Positions 7,128 through 14,607 of a stretch of 17,936 nt of DNA are shown one piece after another (within the stretch, counting starts at the first letter, position 1; every line of letters begins with the position of its first letter). The stretch covers positions 1 to 17,936 of the forward strand of contig JBALVO010000071.1 in assembly GCA_036961445.1 (NCBI GenBank), in the 5' to 3' direction. A program made the translations under genes and the position numbers. The notes under the pieces were generated by a model that saw only the letters and a program-made list of their open reading frames with translations, did no database searches and was not told the DNA's origin. This DNA is from JBALVO01 sp036961445 (lineage in GTDB: Bacteria; Pseudomonadota; Gammaproteobacteria; Pseudomonadales; Halieaceae).

Positions 7128-7328
7128 ATGGAAGAGGAAAAAGCGTATCATGCGCCTTCCCTGGGAAGGCCTCCTAAACCGATTGAAGAGGCTCGATCCC
7201 GTCGAACAGTTACGTTTCTCACCGAGAGTGAGTACAGGGAGCTCGCTGATATCGCTCAACGCAACAACTTGTCGATATCGGCAGCGGCACACAAATTACT
7301 TATACAAGCGATCAATTCCTGGCGTTGA
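7128..7328 (+). CDS. Small ribbon-helix-helix-like DNA-binding protein
   Basis: A 66-residue protein from the ATG at 7128 (72 residues if the GTG at 7110 is used). The first part is polar and proline-rich (SLGRPPKPIEEARS). The second has the pattern of a ribbon-helix-helix fold: a beta strand RRTVTFL, helix ESEYRELADIAQRNN, the turn LSIS, and helix AAAHKLLIQAINSW. That pattern is typical of CopG/Arc-like repressors and antitoxins. No toxin gene is next to it. It is the first gene rightward from the AraC divergence and about 110 bases before the first sulfatase, so it may be a second local regulator or autorepressor. The fold is inferred from pattern only. Confidence 0.6.
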   Translation: MEEEKAYHAPSLGRPPKPIEEARSRRTVTFLTESEYRELADIAQRNNLSISAAAHKLLIQAINSWR

Positions 7329-7338
7329 GTTTTAGCGA

Positions 7339-7368
7339 TTGACTGTTGGGTAAATGCTGTTCGATAGA
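7339..7368 (+). promoter_or_regulatory. Weak candidate promoter for the first sulfatase
   Basis: TTGACT at 7339-7344 matches the -35 consensus well. At 18-bp spacing GATAGA (7363-7368) is a poor -10. If real it would allow transcription of the sulfatase genes separately from the small regulator. Confidence 0.25.
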
Positions 7369-7437
7369 AACCGGTGGGGTAACGATCGGTTACCTGTCAC
7401 TACTAAAAAACTCATTTTAGGTGAGTCTGGAGAAATG

Positions 7438-9099
7438 ATGAATATGTGCATAAAGGCCAGTATGGCCATCCTGATGTTCTCGGTTCCGCAATTAAGCCTG
7501 GCTCGCGGAGAAGTCCAGCATGATGCTGAACATTATATGCTACTGGCACAGCATGGTGATCGATGGGTCCAGGAGGACAAAGCTATCGAGGCCAGACTGG
7601 CAGAAGTGCGTAAGGCCAATGGGGGCAAGCCACCCAATATACTCTTCGTCCTTATTGACGATGTAGGTTTTGGGGAAATGGGAGACCCTGTGCTTAACGA
7701 TGTACGCGGGTACTCGACCCCGAATATCAACGCCCTGGCACGGGAAAGCCTGACATTCTCACGTATGTACTCCGAACCCACCTGTACCCCCACCCGCACG
7801 GCGCTCTTGACTGGTCGTCTGCCGGTGCGCAGTCATATGCTAGAACCGAAAATTGTGCCACCCGAGGGTACAGGGTTGCATAAAGACGAAGTGACTCTGG
7901 CAGAACTGCTTAAAAAGGTGGGCTACAACACAGCGCACATTGGCAAGTGGCACCAGGGTGATATCAAGCAATCTATGCCCCACAATCAGGGATTTGATAC
8001 AGCCAGTTTTCCCCTGCATAACCAGGCAACGTTCAACTTCATGACCAACGAATCGGAAGATGATCGCCTCTCAGATAATGTGGCTGTGCGCGAGACGACG
8101 CCGAGTTACCGTATGGACAAGAATTTCCGGCCGGCTGGCTGGGTTTTGGGCGTTGATGCTATTGCTGGAGAGGATGCACAGGAATGGGGAGTGGAAACAG
8201 GTAAGCCGCTTGATTACGCCTACTATGACGCTCTGAACGAGCGCTACAAGACTCAGGCTATTGACAAGCTGAAGCAGTTTGCTGCTGCTGATGAACCCTT
8301 CTTTCTCAATTACTGGCCACAGATTCCAGTGAACTTTACGCGTAGGAACAGGACGTTCGTCACACCTAATGGTGGTACCTGGGTTGAGAGCATGCAGGAC
8401 CTTGATGATCATCTGGGCGATCTGTTTGCCGTGCTGGAAGAAAGCGGTGCGGCAGAGAATACCGTCCTGGTAGTGATGAGCGACAATGGCCCGATGATGC
8501 AGGCTATGCCTGAATCAGGTTACTCACAGATGGTCTTTCGTGGTTTCAAGGGTGACACGCTGGAAGGTGGTGTTCGCGTGAACGCTTATGTCCGTTGGCC
8601 TGGTGTGATAAAGGCCGATACGTTTGCCGGCGATATTGTTTATGCAGGTGACTGGTATACGACACTGGCGACTATTGCGCAGGCCGATCAGTATATCCCG
8701 CGAGATCGTGTGATCGATGGCGTTAATCAGACGTCACTGCTGTTCAATGGCGATGAATATGGCCGTCGAGACTATCACCATGTCTATGAGGGGCCGCATC
8801 TAAAGGCCACCATCAAGGAGCAGTTCAAGGCACATTGGCCCGCGCCAGGGTCTCCCGGTTTTGCACTGCCGGTATTCGATCTTTATAGGGACCTCAAGGA
8901 AACCAAGCCGCTGTTAGCCACGGGCATGTGGTCTGTCGCCTATTTCCCTGATATGCGCGCCCGTCATATGGCACTGAAGAAAAAATTCCCCGATCGTACG
9001 GAAACCAGTGCTGAGCCTTATGAAGGTATCGCCAATCTCCGCCCGGAGACGAAGGAGCTGCTGAAATATTACAACGCTGCACAAGCGGCCGCGAAATAA
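7438..9099 (+). CDS. Exported sulfatase 1 (formylglycine-dependent, Sec signal)
   Basis: Hydrolyses a sulfate ester, predicted in the periplasm. The start is one of the ATGs at 7435/7438 next to GGAG; an upstream in-frame ATG at 7354 would spoil the signal peptide. With the 7438 start it has 553 residues: signal peptide about 1-22, then PPNILFVLIDDVGFG with the metal-binding Asp74-Asp75. The C-T-P-T-R signature has Cys116 as the residue converted to formylglycine. GKWH is at 169-172 and the calcium-ligand motif MSDNG has Asp349-Asn350. This is a complete S1-family sulfatase of the Asp-Asp/DNG type. GKWHQG replaces the more common GKWHLG. It is followed seven bases later by the binding-protein gene, so the two are probably cotranscribed. 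The substrate cannot be read from the sequence. Confidence 0.92.
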   Translation: MNMCIKASMAILMFSVPQLSLARGEVQHDAEHYMLLAQHGDRWVQEDKAIEARLAEVRKANGGKPPNILFVLIDDVGFGEMGDPVLNDVRGYSTPNINALARESLTFSRMYSEPTCTPTRTALLTGRLPVRSHMLEPKIVPPEGTGLHKDEVTLAELLKKVGYNTAHIGKWHQGDIKQSMPHNQGFDTASFPLHNQATFNFMTNESEDDRLSDNVAVRETTPSYRMDKNFRPAGWVLGVDAIAGEDAQEWGVETGKPLDYAYYDALNERYKTQAIDKLKQFAAADEPFFLNYWPQIPVNFTRRNRTFVTPNGGTWVESMQDLDDHLGDLFAVLEESGAAENTVLVVMSDNGPMMQAMPESGYSQMVFRGFKGDTLEGGVRVNAYVRWPGVIKADTFAGDIVYAGDWYTTLATIAQADQYIPRDRVIDGVNQTSLLFNGDEYGRRDYHHVYEGPHLKATIKEQFKAHWPAPGSPGFALPVFDLYRDLKETKPLLATGMWSVAYFPDMRARHMALKKKFPDRTETSAEPYEGIANLRPETKELLKYYNAAQAAAK

Positions 9100-9105
9100 G
9101 CCGTT

Positions 9106-10194
9106 ATGCTAAATCGTAGAGATTCGCTGAAGCTTTCTGGTGCCGCTGCACTTGCTCTTCTTGCAGGAGAGGGCAGCGCGGCATCTACTGATGAAGCCGC
9201 CGGCAGGAAAATCAAGGTTGCTGGCTATGGCTATGATCGCATTCAGGCGATTAAAGATGGCACGGTAGGCATCGATCAGGCCGAGGTCAGTTTTCAGAAT
9301 GAGAATATTTACAGTCTGAACCGGCAGGCGTTCGGCACTGAAGCAACTTATGAGATTACAGAGCTTGGCCTGATTCCCTATATAGCGAAGTACATTAACG
9401 AGGGCTTTCGTGATTATGTGCTGATACCTGTGTTTATATCGAGAACATTTCGGCACCGCAACATCTATGTACATGTGGATTCGGGCATCGAGAAGCCTGA
9501 GGACCTGCGTGGCAAACGCGTGGGAACGCCCGGTTATGGGATGAGCGCCAGCACTTGGATTCGAGGTTTTCTGCTTGATGAATATGGCGTCAAAGCCGAT
9601 GAATTGCAGTGGATAGAGACCGTCAAGAGTTCCGATGCGGGTACGCTGAATAGAGGCTTTAGTCGATATTATTTTCCAGATGACTTCCCGCTGGTGGAGG
9701 GGCCTCCCGGTGTGGATGAATCTGAGTTACTGCTCAGCGGCGGTTGTGATGCGCTAATCACTGCAATCACACCGCAGGCTTATATCGATGGTAACCCAAA
9801 GATTCGTCGGCTTTTCCCCGACATAAGACACACCGAGCAGCAATATTTCAAGAAAACCGGTCTCTTTCCTATTATGCATGCTGTTGCCGTTCGCGCCGAG
9901 GCTGCCAGAGAAATGCCCTGGCTTCCTGCAGCAGCACTGAAAATGTACACAGAGGCAAAGCAGACTGCTTATGCCAACCTGGCAACGACAACGGTGCTGC
10001 GAACTACCTTGCCCTGGGCCATGGACGAGTACGAGGATACCGTAAAGCTGATGGGTGCCGATTACTGGCGCTATGGTATTGAGTCCAATCGTAAGGAGTT
10101 GGAACTGGTTATGCGCTATACCTACGAGCAAGGTTTGGTGAAGAAACAGGTGGATTTTGAGCAGTTGTTCCATCCATCGACGCTGGATACCTGA
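9106..10194 (+). CDS. Tat-type exported 4,5-dihydroxyphthalate decarboxylase-like / periplasmic binding-like protein
   Basis: A 362-residue protein beginning MLNRRDSLKLSG, an RR-x-S-L-K Tat-like motif followed by a short hydrophobic stretch and ASA-type cleavage region near residue 26. The mature part has GYGYDR (40-45), IPVFISRTFRHRNIYV and LRGKRVGTPGYGMSASTWIR (134-153). I recognise these as features of the family that contains 4,5-dihydroxyphthalate decarboxylase (phthalate catabolism) and of NMT1/SsuA-like substrate-binding proteins, which share the fold. Known decarboxylases of this kind are cytoplasmic, so an export signal is notable. No ABC permease or ATPase gene is in the window, which argues for an enzyme or scavenging binder rather than a classical transporter subunit. 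It lies between two sulfatase genes in the same direction, so an aromatic carboxylate substrate is an attractive inference. There is no clear ribosome-binding site; translation coupling to the upstream stop is likely. Confidence 0.78.
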   Translation: MLNRRDSLKLSGAAALALLAGEGSAASTDEAAGRKIKVAGYGYDRIQAIKDGTVGIDQAEVSFQNENIYSLNRQAFGTEATYEITELGLIPYIAKYINEGFRDYVLIPVFISRTFRHRNIYVHVDSGIEKPEDLRGKRVGTPGYGMSASTWIRGFLLDEYGVKADELQWIETVKSSDAGTLNRGFSRYYFPDDFPLVEGPPGVDESELLLSGGCDALITAITPQAYIDGNPKIRRLFPDIRHTEQQYFKKTGLFPIMHAVAVRAEAAREMPWLPAAALKMYTEAKQTAYANLATTTVLRTTLPWAMDEYEDTVKLMGADYWRYGIESNRKELELVMRYTYEQGLVKKQVDFEQLFHPSTLDT

Positions 10195-10239
10195 AACGTT
10201 ATGGCATGAGTTGGGTTGCTCCAACCTTGCTGCAAATAA

Positions 10240-12033
10240 GTGAGTGGAATAGTGAAAAAAGAAGAAGGTTTTTCCAGGCGACAGTTTATAAAAAACTCTG
10301 GCTTGGCAGCCCTGGGGACAAGTGTCTCTGGCGGTTTGGCCGCCTCTGATTCAACACACACTGAAGGTAGAAAGCCAAAGAGTCAGACAGTAGGAGGCGG
10401 GCCCTACAATATCTTGATGATCGTTACAGACCAGGAGCGCTATATGCCACGGAAGGATCTTCCTTCTGGTTATCGGCTGCCAGGGCATGAGCGATTGTAT
10501 GCACAAGGAGTGACGTTTGAAAATCACCAGATAGCGTCATGTGTGTGCACTCCGTCCAGGGCCGTTCTCTATACCGGCCAGCATATTCAGCATAATGGCA
10601 TGTTCGACAATACCAACTTTCCCTGGTCAGGCAGCCTTTCAACAGACATAGACACGCTCGGCGATCTCATGCGAAGCCAGGGTTACTACACAGCGTACAA
10701 AGGAAAGTGGCATCTCACCGAGGAATTTGAAACTGCCAATAAGCTGCACGCGCCCGAGCGTTTATTGTCAGCCGAGATGGAGGAGTATGGATTTTCCGAC
10801 TATATGGGAATTGGCGACATCATCGGCCATACCGAAGGCGGCTATTTACACGATGATGTGATCTCTTCAACGAGCCGGAGCTGGTTGCGTGGCAAAGGGC
10901 AGCAGTTGCAGGCCGAAGAAAAGCCTTGGTTCATGGCGGTTAATTTGGTTAATCCCCACGACGTTATGTTCTACAACACAGATCTACCCGGTCAGCAAAA
11001 GCAGTCGGGAAAAACCATGTTTCGCCTCAATCGCGAGCCGGACTACGCGTTGTATCAACAGCAGTGGGATGTGAGTTTGCCACGTTCACGGAATCAGCCC
11101 ATAGATGAAGCGGGAAGGCCTAAATGTCACCTCGATTTCCGTGATTCCAACGCCGCTATGTTGGGCGCGATACCCAATGAAGACAATCGCTGGCAACGGC
11201 TCAACAATTACTATTTCAATTGTATTGCGGATGTGGATAGCAATATTGTCGACATCCTGGATGAGCTTGATGCGCTGGGTATAGCAGATAACACTATCGT
11301 CATCTTCACATCTGATCATGGCGAGTTAGCGGGTGCACATGGTCTCGTAGGGAAGGGCGCGACTGCATACCGTGAACAGAATCATGTTCCGCTGACAGTG
11401 ATTCATCCAGCCTATGCAGGTAACAAGCGCTGTAAGGCGGTTACTTCCCATGTGGATATAGCGACCACATTGATTAGCATGGCCGGTGGGGATCCTGATG
11501 CTATTTCAGCCCTGCCGGGCAAGGATATATCGAGCTTACTGGAAAACCCTGAAGCCGCTCCTGCCGGTGCTCTCAGGGACGGCGCACTGTATAACTTCAA
11601 TATGCTGGGTTTCATCGATCGCAACTTCATCACCAACGTGGGTAACTTCATGGCCAGTGGGGGGGCACCGACTGATCTTCCCAAGCAAGGCTTCAAGCCC
11701 GATCTGAGAAAACGCGGGGCTATTCGTAGTATCTGTGATGGTCGATATAGATTCAGTCGTTACTTCTCACCGCTGGAACACAATACTCCCAAGTCGATTG
11801 AGCAATTGTTCAACAATAATGATGTCGAGCTATACGACCTAATAAGCGATCCTTTGGAGCTGCGGAATCTCGCCGTAAATATCAATGAGTATGGGGAAGT
11901 AATCGTTATGATGAACGATAAGCTGAATGTTCTTATTGAGGCGGAAGTAGGAGAGGATGTCGGGCAGATGCTCCCTTCACAGAACGGGGCCAACTGGACG
12001 CTGGTTACATCAATTGAAGACTTCCGGCCGTAA
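10240..12033 (+). CDS. Tat-exported sulfatase 2 (choline-sulfatase-like subgroup)
   Basis: A 597-residue sulfatase from the GTG at 10240; a GTG at 10252 is an equal alternative. The N-terminus contains SRRQFIK (12-18) and an alanine/glycine-rich hydrophobic segment, a good twin-arginine signal. The catalytic region has ILMIVTDQ with Asp64-Gln65, where the other two sulfatases have Asp-Asp. It also has C-T-P-S-R with Cys103 as the formylglycine residue, GKWH at 155-158, and TSDHGE with Asp359-His360. The D-Q plus DHGE combination places it with choline-sulfatase/phosphonate-monoester-hydrolase-like members and not with AtsA-like arylsulfatases. It ends with the common VELYDLISDPLELRNLA segment. 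Tat export implies it folds, and probably gains its cofactor and metal, in the cytoplasm first. It follows the binding-like protein by 45 bases. Confidence 0.9.
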   Translation: MSGIVKKEEGFSRRQFIKNSGLAALGTSVSGGLAASDSTHTEGRKPKSQTVGGGPYNILMIVTDQERYMPRKDLPSGYRLPGHERLYAQGVTFENHQIASCVCTPSRAVLYTGQHIQHNGMFDNTNFPWSGSLSTDIDTLGDLMRSQGYYTAYKGKWHLTEEFETANKLHAPERLLSAEMEEYGFSDYMGIGDIIGHTEGGYLHDDVISSTSRSWLRGKGQQLQAEEKPWFMAVNLVNPHDVMFYNTDLPGQQKQSGKTMFRLNREPDYALYQQQWDVSLPRSRNQPIDEAGRPKCHLDFRDSNAAMLGAIPNEDNRWQRLNNYYFNCIADVDSNIVDILDELDALGIADNTIVIFTSDHGELAGAHGLVGKGATAYREQNHVPLTVIHPAYAGNKRCKAVTSHVDIATTLISMAGGDPDAISALPGKDISSLLENPEAAPAGALRDGALYNFNMLGFIDRNFITNVGNFMASGGAPTDLPKQGFKPDLRKRGAIRSICDGRYRFSRYFSPLEHNTPKSIEQLFNNNDVELYDLISDPLELRNLAVNINEYGEVIVMMNDKLNVLIEAEVGEDVGQMLPSQNGANWTLVTSIEDFRP

Positions 12034-12181
12034 AAAATTTTTGAAGATGTGCCACGGCGGTGAAACAGAGGCGCAACCCATTTAAATCCAAATTGGCTCA
12101 AGGTTTACTGTGAGCAGGTCATTGATTTCAATTTTTAGCTGCTCATCAGTTAGTATTTATAAAGAATATAGTGGAGTTACC

Positions 12182-13483
12182 ATGTCAAATAAACTAACCG
12201 CTCGCTTTACGCCTGTTATGGCGTCGCTTGTCGCTATTACTACCATGCCTGCAATGGCCGGAGGCTTGTACGTTGGCGAATTTGGCCAGCCTAACCAGGG
12301 AGCATCACGGGCCGGAGCTCACGCGTTGGCTGAAGATGCCTCCACGGCATCACAGAACCCAGCGGGCGTCATGTTCCTCGACGGTGAAAAGATTATGGTG
12401 ACCGGCATTGTCATCAATTCCGAGATAGAGCTTGATCAAGATAACCAGATCTCCTCGTCTCCCCCGGCTGTGGCAAACGCCGATGGAAGCCGTCCCGCCA
12501 GCGACGGCGGTGACGCGGGTGGTTGGGCTTTTGGCGGGGCTTCCTTTTATGCAAATCAGCTTAGCGACAGGTGGGGCTGGGGTATTGCCCTGAACTCTAT
12601 TTCCGGGGCAGTACTGGACCATGAGGACAAAAAAGATTTTGCGGGCCGTTACTGGGCGACAGATGTCGACTTGCTAACCATAACGCTGTTGCCATCCTTG
12701 AGTTACAAACTGACCGATAATTTCAGTGTTGGACTCGGTGTTCCTGTGATGTTCGCTCAATTGGACATGGATGTTGTTGTTCCTGGTGTTGCAGCGGGGG
12801 CTGCGGAAGGGAAAGCCGAAATTGAAGACGGCGATGATACTGTCGCAGGCGTTAATCTCTCGGCTTTGTGGCTGGTAACGGACACGCTAAATCTGGGTTT
12901 TCAGTATATCTCGGAGCTCGAACTAGATTTTGACAGTGATCTCACGCTCACCCTGCCACCTGGAGAGTCGCTTGATTCTGTAGCGTCCTCAGTAGAACTC
13001 ACCTATCCACAAACCTTAAGAGCATCTTTGACCCAGGACCTGAATCCCCGGCTGACCTTGCTCGCCAGTCTTGCCTGGGAAGAGTGGAGTGCGTTTGAGG
13101 ATATCGCTATCAGTACAGCAGGTGGTGGTGACACGCTGCGCCGAGATTGGGATGATACCTGGCACTACTCGCTGGGATTGCGTTGGAAGCCGGGTGCAAA
13201 GTGGACCTATTACACGGGGGTTGCGTACGATACCGATCCTACACAGGCTTCTGATCGCACCACCGACCAGCCCATAGATGAGCAGTGGCGTTTCTCAGGT
13301 GGCATTAACTATGAGCGTGATAACGGCCATCGCATTGGGGCGGTTCTTACCTACGCGGATTACGGGGATGCGAAGATCTCGAACGGTGGAACAAGGCCGG
13401 GCGCGGGTGCTCTGCCCTGGACAGTAGATGGCGATTACAGTTCGAACCGTCTTATGTTCCTTGGATTCAACTACAGCTGGTAA
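12182..13483 (+). CDS. FadL/OmpP1-family outer-membrane transport protein
   Basis: A 433-residue beta-barrel that takes hydrophobic molecules across the outer membrane. The start is the ATG at 12182 with GGAG five bases upstream; a longer frame from 12110 is rejected. A Sec signal peptide ends at AMA (about residue 25). The mature N-terminus (GEFGQPNQGASRAGAHALAE, then DASTASQNPAG) is the characteristic FadL plug segment. The rest alternates short polar and aromatic stretches and ends FNYSW, an aromatic C-terminus expected of outer-membrane barrels. FadL relatives carry long-chain fatty acids or aromatic hydrocarbons, which fits a hydrophobic substrate or product for the neighbouring sulfatases. 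It forms a tight pair with the next gene (seven bases apart) and lies about 150 bases after sulfatase 2. Confidence 0.9.
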   Translation: MSNKLTARFTPVMASLVAITTMPAMAGGLYVGEFGQPNQGASRAGAHALAEDASTASQNPAGVMFLDGEKIMVTGIVINSEIELDQDNQISSSPPAVANADGSRPASDGGDAGGWAFGGASFYANQLSDRWGWGIALNSISGAVLDHEDKKDFAGRYWATDVDLLTITLLPSLSYKLTDNFSVGLGVPVMFAQLDMDVVVPGVAAGAAEGKAEIEDGDDTVAGVNLSALWLVTDTLNLGFQYISELELDFDSDLTLTLPPGESLDSVASSVELTYPQTLRASLTQDLNPRLTLLASLAWEEWSAFEDIAISTAGGGDTLRRDWDDTWHYSLGLRWKPGAKWTYYTGVAYDTDPTQASDRTTDQPIDEQWRFSGGINYERDNGHRIGAVLTYADYGDAKISNGGTRPGAGALPWTVDGDYSSNRLMFLGFNYSW

Positions 13484-13490
13484 ATGACCT

Positions 13491-14354
13491 ATGACTGCGC
13501 TTATTAAAAAACTCTTTTTCCCTGCCTTACTATTAGCGCTAGTGCATTCAGCGAATGCGGATACTGATACCGAGCTAGCCAAGCAGTCACAGAACCCTGT
13601 GGCTAACATTATCAGTCTGCCGTTTGAGAACAATGCTTCCTTTGATGTTGGTCCATCGGGTAAGAAGATGTACACCACCAACATAAAACCGGTTTACCCA
13701 ATGCCCATTGGTAAGAGTTTGAATCTCATAAACCGCATGGTCGCACCGGTTATTTACCTTGAAGGCCAGGATAGTAAAGACTTTATGCCCGGCCAGGAAG
13801 TCGATACTGGCCAGGGCTTCGTTTTTCCCGGCACCAGCAACGAATACGGATTGGGAAATATTCAGTACATGGCCTATTTTTCTCCTGCGCAGCCCGGGAA
13901 GATTATCTGGGGTTTGGGTCCGGTGGTGGAATTGCCGACGAACACGGATAACGCACTCGGCACGGATACCTGGTCAGCCGGTCCGGCGGCCGTCGTCTTG
14001 AGCATGCCCGGAAACTGGGTAGTCGGCGTTCTGGCGCAGAATATATGGGACTTTGCCGGAGACAGCGATGAGCCCGACATCAATAAATCCACGTTACAGC
14101 CAATTATTAACTACAACCTGGATGCTGGTTGGTACCTGTCCGCCACCACGACGATGACGGCAAATTGGGAAGCAGACAGTGGTGATGAATGGACGGTACC
14201 GCTGGGTGGCGGTTTCGGTCGTCTGATTCGTTTTGGCAAGCAACCCGTTGATTTCAAGCTTATGAGCTACTGGAATGTTGAAAAGCCGGAGTTCGCCGCT
14301 GATTGGTCCATGCAGTTTACCGTGAAGTTCTTGATCCCCAAGAGTGGCGGGTAG
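13491..14354 (+). CDS. Outer-membrane protein of the phenol-MetA / 'neuromedin U' annotated type
   Basis: A 287-residue protein with a Sec signal peptide ending near HSANA (residue 23). The mature part, LAKQSQNPVANIISLPFENN, followed by YPMPIGKSLNLINRMVAPVI and GLGNIQYMAYFSPA, matches a family often mislabelled neuromedin U and related to MetA-pathway-of-phenol-degradation proteins, predicted outer-membrane barrels. Alternating hydrophobic strands run to WSMQFTVKFLIP near the C-terminus. No Shine-Dalgarno sequence is evident; the gene is probably translationally coupled to the FadL gene that ends seven bases before it. Role in uptake or in outer-membrane organisation for the same substrate is inferred from the pairing. 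Confidence 0.8.
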   Translation: MTALIKKLFFPALLLALVHSANADTDTELAKQSQNPVANIISLPFENNASFDVGPSGKKMYTTNIKPVYPMPIGKSLNLINRMVAPVIYLEGQDSKDFMPGQEVDTGQGFVFPGTSNEYGLGNIQYMAYFSPAQPGKIIWGLGPVVELPTNTDNALGTDTWSAGPAAVVLSMPGNWVVGVLAQNIWDFAGDSDEPDINKSTLQPIINYNLDAGWYLSATTTMTANWEADSGDEWTVPLGGGFGRLIRFGKQPVDFKLMSYWNVEKPEFAADWSMQFTVKFLIPKSGG

Positions 14355-14500
14355 GACAACTTACGGTACCAGTCGTCCGCTCGCCTGGCCAAGAGGCGTC
14401 TCTACCCTGTGCCGGGTTATTGCCAGCGCCGACATAGCAGACCGTCCATTAAATGGCTATGCATAGAGGTTGATCATAATGCAGGTTCTCGGGCCTATAC

Positions 14501-14529
14501 TTGAAAGCCTTCTATTGGAGCCAATAAAT
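14501..14529 (+). promoter_or_regulatory. Weak candidate promoter for sulfatase 3
   Basis: TTGAAA (14501-14506) is a good -35; at 17-bp spacing ATAAAT (14524-14529) is a mediocre -10. The intergenic stretch 14355-14607 has no gene, and this is the only promoter-like pair I found in it. Confidence 0.3.
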
Positions 14530-14607
14530 ACAGCGACGCTATACAGGTCGATTACATAACACCAGCGGGAGCGTAATCCCGGCGCTTTCACACTGAGGTA
14601 TAAAACT

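Noticed and set aside
6885..7292. 135-residue minus-strand open frame between the AraC gene and the sulfatases
   Set aside because: It overlaps the small ribbon-helix-helix gene and the candidate operators; its translation looks like non-coding sequence.
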